Positions 9,547-18,861 of a DNA stretch of 64,000 nucleotides are shown here, piece after piece. The stretch's first letter is position 1. Each line of letters starts with the position of its first letter. Origin of the DNA: JAVVHE01 sp038238915 (GTDB lineage Bacteria; Pseudomonadota; Alphaproteobacteria; Sphingomonadales; Sphingomonadaceae); the NCBI GenBank assembly GCA_038238915.1, contig JBBSFH010000011.1, positions 1 to 64,000 of the forward strand. Reading direction: 5' to 3'. Both the position numbers and the translations under genes were made by a program. The notes beneath the pieces are model-generated. The model saw nothing but the letters and a program-made list of their open reading frames with translations, had not been told where the DNA came from and ran no database searches.

Positions 9547-10251
9547 ATGCCACAGGATATAAGCCCATTCGCGAGTGGTGCAGCCGCGATACTCGTTGGG
9601 TTTCTCGCCTCTCCGCTCTTAGAATATTTTAAATCTTGGCTCACAACGAAAAGCGTGCGCGCGATAGCGAAGCGAGACCTTGTAGCGAAGCTAAGAGTAG
9701 CCTTTGGCTATTTGGACGCTTTTAAGGTGCATGTTGACCATGCAGTGGGCCATAATCCCGAAGCAATGCAAATGCAGCACCGTCATTTAGACTCTTGGAA
9801 AGCGATGCAGACTTTTGACCTTTCGCCGATTGTCGCAATGATCCAAGATTTGGCTAAACTTGAGCTTGATATCTCGTCGAAGTCTGCCGTAAGTCAGAGT
9901 TTAGTAAAAAGAATACTATTGTTATTATCTGGTTTTGAGAACCTGAAGACGTTATCGCCCACATTTCGTGAAGGTTTAGGGCCACGTAAATTGGAGCTAC
10001 AACATCATGGCCTGGACCTAGGCGCAGTAGAGGCTGTAAAATACGCTCGTCGCATAGACACGGACTTGAGGCGCTTCGTTTCGGGACCATATTCAAAAAT
10101 TCTCGGTATCAATGGCCTATCCTTTGTCTTGGATTCGGAAGTTTTTGCGCATGACGTAACCATGATGGCATATGATGAAAACGAGAGCGCCAAGAAATTG
10201 GCTGCATCTCACGAAACCTATAAACAGTTGCGTGCTGCACCAGAATCTTAA
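9547..10251 (+). CDS. hypothetical protein with one N-terminal membrane segment, lodged between cysJ and cysI
   Basis: 234 aa; I do not recognise the family. A hydrophobic stretch near residues 10-25 (ASGAAAILVGFLASPL) suggests a single N-terminal membrane anchor; the remainder is mostly helical, charged and without cysteines or obvious catalytic motifs, and could be cytoplasmic. The gene is real by its own ribosome-binding site (GGAAGG 7 nt before ATG) and clean start and stop, but its base composition and codon choice (many A/T-ending codons, T- and A-runs) differ strongly from the GC-rich cys genes on both sides. That points to recent acquisition by transfer. Gaps of 38 bp to cysJ and 35 bp to cysI suggest it is co-transcribed with sulfite reductase. 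Function unknown. Confidence 0.8.
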   Translation: MPQDISPFASGAAAILVGFLASPLLEYFKSWLTTKSVRAIAKRDLVAKLRVAFGYLDAFKVHVDHAVGHNPEAMQMQHRHLDSWKAMQTFDLSPIVAMIQDLAKLELDISSKSAVSQSLVKRILLLLSGFENLKTLSPTFREGLGPRKLELQHHGLDLGAVEAVKYARRIDTDLRRFVSGPYSKILGINGLSFVLDSEVFAHDVTMMAYDENESAKKLAASHETYKQLRAAPES

Positions 10252-10286
10252 GCCGCGCTCAAGTCTGCTCACAATACAGGAATTAA

Positions 10287-11999
10287 ATGACCACCCTCTC
10301 CCCCAACGAACGCATAAAAACCGCCAGCCAGGGCCTGCGCGGTACGCTGGCGCATGGCCTCACCCAAACCCACACCGGCGCGATTGCCGAGGATGATCAG
10401 CAGCTCGTCAAGTTCCACGGCATGTATCTGCAGGACGATCGCGACCTGCGCCCCGAACGCACGCTGAAGAAGCTCGACAAGGCGTACACCTTCATGCTGC
10501 GCCTGCGTATCCCGGGCGGTGTCATCGCCCCCGATCAATGGCTCAAACTCGACAAGCTCGCCCACGATTACGCGGGCGATGCGATCCGTCTGACCACGCG
10601 CCAGACGGTCCAGTATCACGGCGTGATCAAGACCAACCTCAAGGCCACCATGCAGGCGATCGACGCGGCCGCGCTCGACACGCTCGCCGCCTGCGGCGAC
10701 GTGAACCGCAACGTGCTCGCGTCGACCAACCCGCACATCACCGCCGCGCACGCGGATGCTTACGCGCTCGCCACGCGCATCTCGGTCGATCTGCTGCCGC
10801 ACACCGGCGCCTACCGCGAGATCTGGCTCGATGGCGAGCCGCTCGTGGGCGAGCCCGAACCCGAACCGATCTACGGCGCGACCTATCTGCCGCGCAAGTT
10901 TAAGGCGGTCGTCGCCGTGCCGCCCGATAACGATGTGGACGTGTTCGCGCACGATCTGGGCTTCATCGCTATCGTCGCCCCCGATGGCGCGCTTGAGGGC
11001 TGGAACGTGACCGTCGGCGGCGGCATGGGCATGACGCACGGCGAACCCGATACCTACCCGCAGATCGCCCGCCCGCTCGGCTTCATCGCGCCCGAATATG
11101 CGATGGCGGTCGCCGAGGCGGTCGTCACCACGCAGCGCGACTGGGGCAACCGCGCCAGCCGCAAGCACGCGCGGCTCAAATACACGATCGACACCCACGG
11201 GCTCGACGCGTTCCGCGACGAGGTCGCGCGCCGCGCCGGGATCGCCTTCAAGGCCCCGCGCGCCTACCACTTCGACGACAATCTCGACCGTTACGGCTGG
11301 GTCGACGGCGACAACGGCCGCCAGCACCTCACCCTCTTCGTCGAGGGCGGCCGCCTGCGCGATATCGAAGATGGCCCCCAGTGGCTGACCGCGCTGCGCA
11401 CCATCGCCACCATGCTCGACGGCGAGTTCCGCGCCACCGCCAACCAGAACCTCATCATCGCCAACGTGCGGCCAGACCAGCGCGCCCAAATCGACACCAT
11501 CCTCGCCGATCATGCCATCGCCACCACGGCGGGACGCTTGCGCCGCGCATCGATGGCGTGCGTCGCGCTCCCCACCTGCGGCCTCGCGCTTGCCGAGGCC
11601 GAACGCTACCTCCCCGGTCTGATCACGCAGATCGAGGCGCTCGCCGCCACGCACGGCCTGTCGGAGCAATCGATCACGATCCGCATGACCGGCTGCCCCA
11701 ATGGCTGCGCGCGACCCTATATCGCCGAGATCGGCTTCGTCGGGCGCGGCCCCGGGCGCTATCACCTGTATCTGGGCGGCTCGCCCACCGGCCACCGCCT
11801 GTCCAAGCTCTACGCCCCGGATGTCGATGAAGCCGCGATCCTGTCGCACCTCGACGCCCTCTTCGCCGCCTACGCCGCCACCCGCAAAGTGCGTGAGCCC
11901 TTCGGCGACTGGGTCATCCGCGCAGGTCACGTGGCCGCAACCCATGAAGGCCGCGACTTCCACGAAAACACGGGGGCGCTGAAGGCCCTCGCCGCATGA
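10287..11999 (+). CDS. cysI: sulfite reductase haemoprotein (beta) component
   Basis: 570 aa, the same size as E. coli CysI. Six-electron reduction of sulfite to sulfide at a sirohaem coupled to a [4Fe-4S] cluster. The ligand cysteines are in PTCGLALAEAER and TGCPNGCARPY, the standard C-x5-C...C-x3-C pattern; sirohaem-contact Arg/Lys residues lie in RLTTRQTVQYHG and in the N-terminal FHGMYLQDDRD. AGGA lies 6 nt upstream of the ATG. The stop overlaps cysG by ATGA, so apoprotein and sirohaem synthesis are coupled. Separated from cysJ by the unknown gene at 9547. Confidence 0.96.
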   Translation: MTTLSPNERIKTASQGLRGTLAHGLTQTHTGAIAEDDQQLVKFHGMYLQDDRDLRPERTLKKLDKAYTFMLRLRIPGGVIAPDQWLKLDKLAHDYAGDAIRLTTRQTVQYHGVIKTNLKATMQAIDAAALDTLAACGDVNRNVLASTNPHITAAHADAYALATRISVDLLPHTGAYREIWLDGEPLVGEPEPEPIYGATYLPRKFKAVVAVPPDNDVDVFAHDLGFIAIVAPDGALEGWNVTVGGGMGMTHGEPDTYPQIARPLGFIAPEYAMAVAEAVVTTQRDWGNRASRKHARLKYTIDTHGLDAFRDEVARRAGIAFKAPRAYHFDDNLDRYGWVDGDNGRQHLTLFVEGGRLRDIEDGPQWLTALRTIATMLDGEFRATANQNLIIANVRPDQRAQIDTILADHAIATTAGRLRRASMACVALPTCGLALAEAERYLPGLITQIEALAATHGLSEQSITIRMTGCPNGCARPYIAEIGFVGRGPGRYHLYLGGSPTGHRLSKLYAPDVDEAAILSHLDALFAAYAATRKVREPFGDWVIRAGHVAATHEGRDFHENTGALKALAA

Positions 12000-13417
12000 C
12001 TCCTGTCCCCGCCACTCCCACCCGCCCCGCCCGCCTCGCGCCGATCCCCAAACTCCCCATCTTCCTCGATCTGATGGGCAAGCCCGCGCTGGTCACCGGC
12101 GGTGGGCCGGGCTCGGCGTGGAAGGCCGAACTGCTCGCGGCTGCGGGCGCGCGCGTGGTGGTCTACACGGCCGATCCCTGCCCCGAACTGACCGAACTCG
12201 CGGTCGCCCATCCCGGCCAGATCGTCATCGTCTCGCGCCCGTGGACCGACGCCGATCTCGCCGCCGCCGCAATCGCCATCGGCGGCGAGCCCGGCGAGGA
12301 AGCCGCCCGCCTCGCCACCGCCGCGCGCCGCCTGCGCGTGCCAGTGAACGTCATCGATACCGGCGCGCTGTGCGATTTCCAGTTCGGCAGCATCGTCAAC
12401 CGCGCGCCGCTGCTGATCGCCATCTCGTCCGACGGCGCGTCCCCCGTCCTCGCGCAGGCAGTGCGTCGTCGCATCGAAGCCATCCTTCCACAGGGCCTCG
12501 CGCGCTGGGCCGCAGCCGCGCGCGGATTCCGCCGCAACGCCGCGCGCGCGCTGCCCGATCGCGCCCAGCGCCGCCGCTTCTGGGACAAGGTCGCAGCCGC
12601 CGCCTTCGCCCCCGGCCCGTCGAACGATCCCGCGCTCGCCCTCGCCCGCCTCGCCGCCGAACCCACGCACACCGGCGGCGAGATCGTCATCGTCGGAGCA
12701 GGCCCCGGCGATCCCGACCTCCTCACGCTCGCCGCCGTGCGCGAACTCCAGGCCGCCGACGTTATCCTCTACGACCGTCTCGTCGGCCAAGCCGTCCTCG
12801 ACCTCGCGCGCCGCGAAGCCCGCCGCATCCAGGTCGGCAAACGCGGCCACGGCCCCTCGGTCCCGCAATCGGAAATCACCGCCGAACTCGTCCGCCTCGC
12901 GCAGGCGGGCGAGCGCGTCGTGCGGCTGAAGGGCGGCGATCCCGCCTATTTCGCGCGCACCGGCGAAGAAGTCGCCGCCGCCCGCGCGGCCAACGTCCCC
13001 GTGCGCATCGTGCCCGGCGTCACCGCGCCCTCGGCCGCCGCCGCCGCACTCGGCCTGTCGCTCACCCACCGTGCCCACGGCAGGCGGGTCCAGTTCGTCA
13101 GCGGCCACGATCTCACGGGCGCGCTACCGCTCGGCCTCGCCCTGTCTGACCCCGAAACCACCACCGCCGTCTACATGGGCCGCGACACCGCGTCCGAACT
13201 CGCCGCGAACGCGCTCGCCCAGGGCCTGCCCGGCACCACGCCTGCGATCCTGCTGTCCGACATCGGCGGCGCACACGAAACCCACATCCGCACCCACCTG
13301 GCCAACCTCGCGCGCGACGCCGCGCGGCTCGATCCCGCGTACCCCGCGCTGATCCTGCTCGGCGCGGCGCTCGCCGAGGATGCAACGATTGCCCGGCCCG
13401 CCGCGCTGGCGGCTTGA
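11996..13417 (+). CDS. cysG: sirohaem synthase (trifunctional CysG)
   Basis: 473 aa fusion, like E. coli CysG (457). The N-terminal half (about 20-200) is the precorrin-2 dehydrogenase/sirohydrochlorin ferrochelatase with a Rossmann motif GGGPGSAWKAELL; the C-terminal half (about 225-465) is uroporphyrinogen-III C-methyltransferase with GAGPGDPDLLTL, YDRLV, RLKGGDPAYFARTGEE and GVTAPSAAAA. Together they make sirohaem for the CysI encoded immediately upstream. Start overlaps cysI by 4 bp. Last gene of the cysJ-(orphan)-cysI-cysG operon. Confidence 0.95.
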   Translation: MTPVPATPTRPARLAPIPKLPIFLDLMGKPALVTGGGPGSAWKAELLAAAGARVVVYTADPCPELTELAVAHPGQIVIVSRPWTDADLAAAAIAIGGEPGEEAARLATAARRLRVPVNVIDTGALCDFQFGSIVNRAPLLIAISSDGASPVLAQAVRRRIEAILPQGLARWAAAARGFRRNAARALPDRAQRRRFWDKVAAAAFAPGPSNDPALALARLAAEPTHTGGEIVIVGAGPGDPDLLTLAAVRELQAADVILYDRLVGQAVLDLARREARRIQVGKRGHGPSVPQSEITAELVRLAQAGERVVRLKGGDPAYFARTGEEVAAARAANVPVRIVPGVTAPSAAAAALGLSLTHRAHGRRVQFVSGHDLTGALPLGLALSDPETTTAVYMGRDTASELAANALAQGLPGTTPAILLSDIGGAHETHIRTHLANLARDAARLDPAYPALILLGAALAEDATIARPAALAA

Positions 13418-13471
13418 CCGGACGGCATCGACGTGTATTGTCCGAACAACACACAAACCGGAGTCCGGATC

Positions 13472-14158
13472 ATGCGTACCGCCTTCATCGCCGCCGCCTT
13501 GCTCGTCCCCGCCGCCGCTCACGCCGATCAGCGGATATGGTCCCCCGCGCGTTTTGACCGGGTGGCATCCTCGGGCTCCTTCGATGTCACGGTCGTTCCC
13601 GGCCCGGTCGCCTCGGTGCGCGCGGAGGGCGATAGCGAGGCCGTCGCGCGGATGCGAGTGACGGTCGAGAATGGTGGCCTCGAGATCGGCAGCGAACATG
13701 GCTGGCATATGGGCGGCTGGCATTTGGGGCGGGTGCACGTGACGGTTACCGCGCCGGTCCCGCTGCGTGCCGCGTCGCTCGCGGGATCGGGGAACCTGCG
13801 CGTCGCCCGCGTCGATGCGGCGGAGTTCGAGGGCCACGTCGCGGGATCGGGCGATCTGCTGCTCGATAATGTCGCGGTGCGCACGATCTCGCTCTCGATT
13901 GCGGGGAGCGGCAACGTGCGCGCGAGCGGCCATGCGGATCATTTGAGCGCGAGTGTGGCGGGATCGGGCAACGCCCAGCTCCGCGATCTGCACGCCGCCG
14001 AGATGACCGGCAATATCGCTGGTTCGGGCAATATTGAGGCGTTCGCCAATCGCTCGGCAACGCTTTCGATCATGGGTTCGGGCGATGCCCGCGTGCGCGG
14101 CGGCGCGCGGTGCACCGTCTCCAAGATGGGAAGCGGCAGCGGCGTGTGCACAGCGTAG
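13472..14158 (+). CDS. secreted GIN-domain (DUF2807) protein
   Basis: 228 aa from the ATG at 13472, which has GGAG about 8 nt upstream; a longer in-frame start at 13433 would hide the signal peptide. The N-terminus MRTAFIAAALLVPAAAHA is a typical Sec signal with an AHA cleavage site, so the product is periplasmic or exported. The mature part has the putative autotransporter-adhesin, head-GIN fold: a right-handed beta-helix with a glycine motif repeated about every 20-30 residues (AGSGNLRV, AGSGDLLL, AGSGNVRA, AGSGNAQL, AGSGNIEA, MGSGDARV). The role of this family is not established; it probably sits at the cell surface or periplasm. It is 160 bp ahead of the RND operon, without clear coupling. 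Confidence 0.88.
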   Translation: MRTAFIAAALLVPAAAHADQRIWSPARFDRVASSGSFDVTVVPGPVASVRAEGDSEAVARMRVTVENGGLEIGSEHGWHMGGWHLGRVHVTVTAPVPLRAASLAGSGNLRVARVDAAEFEGHVAGSGDLLLDNVAVRTISLSIAGSGNVRASGHADHLSASVAGSGNAQLRDLHAAEMTGNIAGSGNIEAFANRSATLSIMGSGDARVRGGARCTVSKMGSGSGVCTA

Positions 14159-14321
14159 GCTTCTGACGCCGTGCCCGCCCACGTGCGCAGCCGCGCGACC
14201 GGGCACCGGATCGTCCATCAGGCCAGCCTCGGTCAAGATCACGGGTGGTGTGTGGGGTGCTTCATCGGCTAGTCATCCGCCGCGCGCAGTGACGCTGCGT
14301 TGATCGCCGATCAGGATGACG

Positions 14322-15602
14322 ATGGACTCCCTCACGCCGCACCCGCTCGTTGCTGAACCTGTCGTCGTGCGGCGCTCGCGTCCGTGGGTATCCGCCGCAA
14401 TGGTTCTGCTGGGCATCGCACTGGTGGCGCTGCTGGCATGGTGGCTCGCGCACCGCGCCAAGAACAACGCCGCCGCCGATGCGGCGGGCGGTGGTGGCGG
14501 TGCGGGCGGACCTCCCGGTGGGTCATCTGGTGGCCCTCATCGGCCGCCTTCGGTCGTCGCGCTCGCGCAAGTGGTCGAGGGCGAGGTGCCGGTGATCCGC
14601 ACCGCGTTGGGCACGGTGACACCGCTCGCGACGGTGACGGTCAAGCCGCAGGTGAGCGGGCAGCTCGTTGGAATCGATTTTGCCGAGGGCCAGCATGTCA
14701 CGCAGGGCCAGTTGCTCGCAAGGATCGATCCCCGCCCGTTCCAGCTCGTGATCGATCAGACGCGCGCGGCGCTCGCGCGCGACGAGGCGATCCTCGCGAA
14801 CGCGCAGGTGGACATGCAGCGGTATGCAACGCTGCTCAAACAGGATTCGATCGCGCAGCAGCAGGTTGCGACGCAGCAGGCGACCGTGCGGCAAAGCGCC
14901 GCCGTGGTCGCTTCGGACCGGGCGACGCTTGGCTCAGCGCAGTTGAACCTCACGTACAGTCGCATCAGTGCTCCGGTCTCGGGGCAGGTCGGGCTGCGGA
15001 CGGTCGACGTCGGGAATTATGTGAGTGTCGGGCAGGCGAGCGGAATCGTGACGCTCACCCAGACCGCGCCGATCGATGTCGCCTTCACGCTGCCCGAGGA
15101 TCAAATCCCCGCCGTCCAGGCACGGATGCGGCGCGGCGCGGCGCTGCCGGTGGCGATCTTCGACCGCGCGCGCACTCGGCCGCTCGCGCAGGGGCGGCTG
15201 CTGACGCTCGACAACCAGGTCGATGTGACGACCGGGACGCTCAAGGCCAAGGCGCGCTTCGCCAATGCGGACGGGGCGCTGATTCCCAATCAGTTCGTCA
15301 ATGTCGATCTGACGGTCGATACGTTGACCGGAGTGGCGCTCGCGCCCGGCGCGGCGTTTCGCCACGGATCGCAGGGCGATTATGCTTATGTCGTGACACC
15401 CGACCGCGTCGCTCATGTGCGCGTCGTGAAGCTCGGTCCGTCGAGCGGCGATCAGGTTGCGGTGCTGGCTGGGCTGCGCGCGGGCGAGCAGGTGGTGACA
15501 GAGGGCGGCGATCGGCTGACCGATGGGGCGAAGGTGATGCTGCCCGGCGATCGTCCGCATGGAGGCGGCGGGCGACGCCATCGAGGTGGCGGCGGTGGCT
15601 GA
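14322..15602 (+). CDS. RND efflux periplasmic adaptor (MdtA-like membrane fusion protein)
   Basis: About 426 aa. Periplasmic adaptor linking the inner-membrane RND pump to the outer-membrane channel. One N-terminal membrane helix (residues ~25-45), then a Gly-rich linker, lipoyl half-motif GTVTPLATVTVKPQVSGQLV, a coiled-coil hairpin (~115-190, rich in Ala/Gln), the second lipoyl half, and beta-barrel region TGTLKAKARFANADGALIPN. I chose ATG 14322 since AGGA is 5 nt upstream; ATG 14316 in the same frame is equally possible. Ends in a His/Gly/Arg tail. First gene of a four-gene efflux operon. Substrate unknown. Confidence 0.93.
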   Translation: MDSLTPHPLVAEPVVVRRSRPWVSAAMVLLGIALVALLAWWLAHRAKNNAAADAAGGGGGAGGPPGGSSGGPHRPPSVVALAQVVEGEVPVIRTALGTVTPLATVTVKPQVSGQLVGIDFAEGQHVTQGQLLARIDPRPFQLVIDQTRAALARDEAILANAQVDMQRYATLLKQDSIAQQQVATQQATVRQSAAVVASDRATLGSAQLNLTYSRISAPVSGQVGLRTVDVGNYVSVGQASGIVTLTQTAPIDVAFTLPEDQIPAVQARMRRGAALPVAIFDRARTRPLAQGRLLTLDNQVDVTTGTLKAKARFANADGALIPNQFVNVDLTVDTLTGVALAPGAAFRHGSQGDYAYVVTPDRVAHVRVVKLGPSSGDQVAVLAGLRAGEQVVTEGGDRLTDGAKVMLPGDRPHGGGGRRHRGGGGG

Positions 15603-18600
15603 CGTGGAGCCCGTTCTCCCCCGCATCGCGGGGGAGGTGGCGGTGCAGCCGACGGAAGGGGCGGGGGCGGCCACGGTAGTCGGTCCCATGCCCCCACCAC
15701 CCCCCGCTGCGCGGGCGGTCCCCCTCCCCCGCGATGCGGGGGAGGACCAGCACGGGCTGAGCCCTTCGGCACCATTTATTCGGCGGCCGGTGGCGACGAG
15801 CCTGCTGATGGTGGCGATCTTCCTCGCGGGATTGGTCGCGTTCCGGCTGCTGCCGGTCTCGGCTTTGCCGCAGGTCGATTATCCCACCATCCAGGTGACG
15901 ACCTATTATCCCGGCGCGTCGCCCGACGTGATGGCGACCAATGTCACGGCGCCGCTGGAAGTGCAGCTCGGGCAGATGTCCAACCTCGCGCGGATGAGCA
16001 GCACGAGCGCGAGCGGGGCGAGCGTGATCACGCTTCAGTTCAACCTGACGCTGCCGCTCGATGTCGCCGAGCAGGAGGTGCAGGCGGCGATTAATGCCGG
16101 GCAGAACCTGCTGCCGCCGGATCTGCCCGCGCCCCCGGTGTACGCCAAGGTCAACCCCGCCGACGCGCCGATCCTGACGCTGGCGCTCACATCCAGGACG
16201 CTGCCGCTGACCGAGGTGCAGAGCCTCGCCTACAACCGGCTGGGCCAGAAGATCAGCCAGTTGCCCGGCGTCGGCCTGGTCACGCTGGCGGGCGGCCAAC
16301 GGCCGGCAGTGCGCATCCAGGCGAACCAGCCGGCGCTCACCGCCTATGGCCTCAGCCTCGAGACGCTACGCTCGGCCATCGCGGGTGCCAACGCCAACGG
16401 CGCAAAGGGGACGCTCGATGGTCCGGCGCGCAGCTACACGATCGATGCGAACGATCAACTGCTCACCGTCGAACAATATCGCAATCTGATCGTCGCCTAC
16501 CGCAACGGCTCGCCCGTCCGGCTGTCCGATGTGGCGCGCACGGTTGCGGGCGCCGAGAACAGCGTGCTCGGCGCGAGCGTCAACGCGGTGCCCGCGATCG
16601 TGCTCAATGTGCAGCGCCAGCCCGGCGCAAACGTCGTCGCCACGGTGGATGCGATCAAGGCCGAGCTGCCCGATCTGCAGGCGGGGCTGCCGCCTGCGGT
16701 GCAGGTGGCGGTGCTATCCGACCGCACGACCTCGATCCGCGCATCGGTGTCCGATGCCGAGTTCGAGCTGGTGCTGGCGGTGGCGCTCGTCGTGCTGGTG
16801 ATCTTCCTGTTCCTGGGATCCGTGCAGGCGACCTTTATCGCCGGGATCGCGGTGCCGCTCTCGATCGTGGGCACATTCGCGGCGATGCATCTGATCGGAT
16901 CGTCGCTCAACAATCTGACGCTGATGGCGCTGGTAGTCGCGAGCGGCTTCGTCGTGGACGATGCGATCGTGATGATCGAAAATATCGAACGGCTGATCGA
17001 GGATGGCATGAAGCCCTTCGATGCGGCGATCACGGGCGCGCGGCAGATCGGCTTCACCATCGTGTCGCTCACCGTCAGTCTGATCGCGGTGCTGATCCCG
17101 CTGCTGTTCATGGGCGATGTGGTGGGGCGGCTGTTCCGCGAGTTCGCGATCACACTTGCGGTGACGATCGTGATCTCGGCGGTGGTGGCGCTGACGATGG
17201 TGCCGATGCTGAGCGCGCGCTGGCTCAAATCGCACAAGAGCGAAAGCCGGGTGGCCCGCACCTCGCGCGAGACGTTCGCCCGGCTGCAGCGGCGCTACGA
17301 TGGCGCGCTCACATGGGTGCTCGCGCGCGGGACGGCGACACTGATCCTGTTCGGCGTGACGCTGGCGGTAACCGCGCTGCTCTATGTGTTCATCCCCAAG
17401 GGACTGTTTCCCACACAGGATACCGGGCTGGTGCAGGGCATTGTCACCGCCGATCAGTCGATCAGCTTCGCGCAGATTGGCAGCCAGGTGAATGCGCTCG
17501 ATCGCGCGCTGATGGCGGACGCCGATGTCGCTTCGGTTTCGAGCTATACGGGGGTGGATGGATCGAACGCGACGCTGAACAGCGCGCGGCTGCTGATCGC
17601 CTTCAAGCCCAAGGCGGATCGCAGTGCCAATCAGGCCGCGATCATCGCGCGGCTGCGCGAGCGCGCGCGCGAGGTGCCCGGGCTGACGCTCTCGATCCAG
17701 CCGGTGCAGGATCTGACGATCGACGCGACGCAGGGCCGAGCGCAATATCAGATGGCGCTGCAGGGGATTTCGTCGGCCGAGCTTGGCGTGCAGGCGGCGC
17801 GGCTGGTCGATGCGATGAACGCGCTGCCGCAGGTGCGCAACGCGAGCAGTACGGTCCAGAATGGTGGCCTCGCGCTGTTCGTCGACATCGACCGTGACGC
17901 GGCCGCGCGGCTGGGGGTGACCGCGCAGGCGGTGGACGATGCGCTGTACGATGCGTTCGGCCAGCGCATCATTTCGACGATCTTTACGCAGACGACGCAG
18001 AGCCGCGTGATCTTGGAGAGCGGGCGCACGATCGATGGGCCGACCGCGCTGCGCAACCTGTACCTGACCTCATCGAGCGGGCAGCCGATCCCGCTCGCCT
18101 CCTTCGCCAGCGTGCGTTCGGGTACCGCTCCGCTCTCGGTTGAACATGTGGGCCAGTTTCCAGCGGTGGGGATCAGTTTCGATACCGCACTCGGCTATAG
18201 TCTTGGCGATGCGGTCGCGGCGATCCGCGCGGCGCAGACGCGGCTTGCGGTTCCAGCTTCGGTGCAGACGGTGTTCCTCGGCGCGGCGGACGCGTTCCAG
18301 TCCTCGCTGTCGGGCACACTGTGGCTGCTGCTGGCGGCAATCGTGGTGGTCTACATCGTGCTGGGCGTGCTCTACGAGAGTTTCATCCATCCGTTGACGA
18401 TCCTCTCCACGCTGCCTTCGGCGGGGATCGGAGCGCTGCTCGCGCTGTGGATCGCGGGCGAGGATCTGGGGATTATCGGCGTGATCGGGATCGTGCTGCT
18501 GATCGGCATCGTCAAGAAGAACGCGATCATGATGATCGATTTCGCGCTGGAGGCGGAGCGCCACGCGGGGCTTGGGGCGCGCGAGGCGATCCACCAGGCG

Positions 18601-18861
18601 GCCCTGCTGCGCTTCCGCCCGATCCTGATGACGACGCTGGCCGCGATCGGCGGGGCACTGCCGCTGATGCTGGGCGCAGGCGAGGGGGCCGAGTTGCGCC
18701 GTCCGCTGGGGCTGGCGATCGTGGGCGGGCTGCTGCTCAGCCAGCTGCTCACCCTGTTCACGACGCCGGTGATCTACATCGCATTCGATAATCTGGCGGC
18801 GCGCTTCGGGCGTGAGCGCGCCGATACGAAGCGCGACGTGCCTGCCGCGGTGGCCGCGTGA
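15559..18861 (+). CDS. RND efflux permease, MdtB-like
   Basis: About 1,030 residues of homologous sequence plus an uncertain N-terminal extension. 12-helix proton/drug antiporter of the HAE-RND family, forming with the next gene the paired permease of an MdtABC-type pump. Family start is PSAPFIRRPVATSLLMVAIF; conserved VASGFVVDDAIVMIENIER (TM4 proton relay Asp pair) and GIVKKNAIMMIDFAL are present. The start is unclear: ATG 15559 gives a 72-residue extension that overlaps the adaptor gene by 44 bp and runs straight through a palindromic repeat (15616-15744); GTG 15643 (GGGGAG 6 nt upstream, inside the repeat) and ATG 15688 are alternatives. The repeat may have displaced the original start. 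Confidence 0.93.
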   Translation: MEAAGDAIEVAAVADVEPVLPRIAGEVAVQPTEGAGAATVVGPMPPPPPAARAVPLPRDAGEDQHGLSPSAPFIRRPVATSLLMVAIFLAGLVAFRLLPVSALPQVDYPTIQVTTYYPGASPDVMATNVTAPLEVQLGQMSNLARMSSTSASGASVITLQFNLTLPLDVAEQEVQAAINAGQNLLPPDLPAPPVYAKVNPADAPILTLALTSRTLPLTEVQSLAYNRLGQKISQLPGVGLVTLAGGQRPAVRIQANQPALTAYGLSLETLRSAIAGANANGAKGTLDGPARSYTIDANDQLLTVEQYRNLIVAYRNGSPVRLSDVARTVAGAENSVLGASVNAVPAIVLNVQRQPGANVVATVDAIKAELPDLQAGLPPAVQVAVLSDRTTSIRASVSDAEFELVLAVALVVLVIFLFLGSVQATFIAGIAVPLSIVGTFAAMHLIGSSLNNLTLMALVVASGFVVDDAIVMIENIERLIEDGMKPFDAAITGARQIGFTIVSLTVSLIAVLIPLLFMGDVVGRLFREFAITLAVTIVISAVVALTMVPMLSARWLKSHKSESRVARTSRETFARLQRRYDGALTWVLARGTATLILFGVTLAVTALLYVFIPKGLFPTQDTGLVQGIVTADQSISFAQIGSQVNALDRALMADADVASVSSYTGVDGSNATLNSARLLIAFKPKADRSANQAAIIARLRERAREVPGLTLSIQPVQDLTIDATQGRAQYQMALQGISSAELGVQAARLVDAMNALPQVRNASSTVQNGGLALFVDIDRDAAARLGVTAQAVDDALYDAFGQRIISTIFTQTTQSRVILESGRTIDGPTALRNLYLTSSSGQPIPLASFASVRSGTAPLSVEHVGQFPAVGISFDTALGYSLGDAVAAIRAAQTRLAVPASVQTVFLGAADAFQSSLSGTLWLLLAAIVVVYIVLGVLYESFIHPLTILSTLPSAGIGALLALWIAGEDLGIIGVIGIVLLIGIVKKNAIMMIDFALEAERHAGLGAREAIHQAALLRFRPILMTTLAAIGGALPLMLGAGEGAELRRPLGLAIVGGLLLSQLLTLFTTPVIYIAFDNLAARFGRERADTKRDVPAAVAA
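15616..15744. repeat. inverted pair of GC-rich palindromic repeats at the permease start
   Basis: Two hairpins with identical 9-nt arms CTCCCCCGC/GCGGGGGAG and 3-nt loops: 15616-15636 (loop atc) and 15724-15744 (loop gat). The loops are reverse complements, so the two units face each other around an internal GC-rich spacer, as in a BIME. The first unit continues GTGGC...GCCGACGGAAGGGG, matching the unit at 34964-35010. The whole element is open in the reading frame of the downstream RND permease. Confidence 0.8.

Noticed and set aside
10269..11963. A 564-codon minus-strand frame opposite cysI
   Set aside because: Antisense shadow of a strongly conserved gene.
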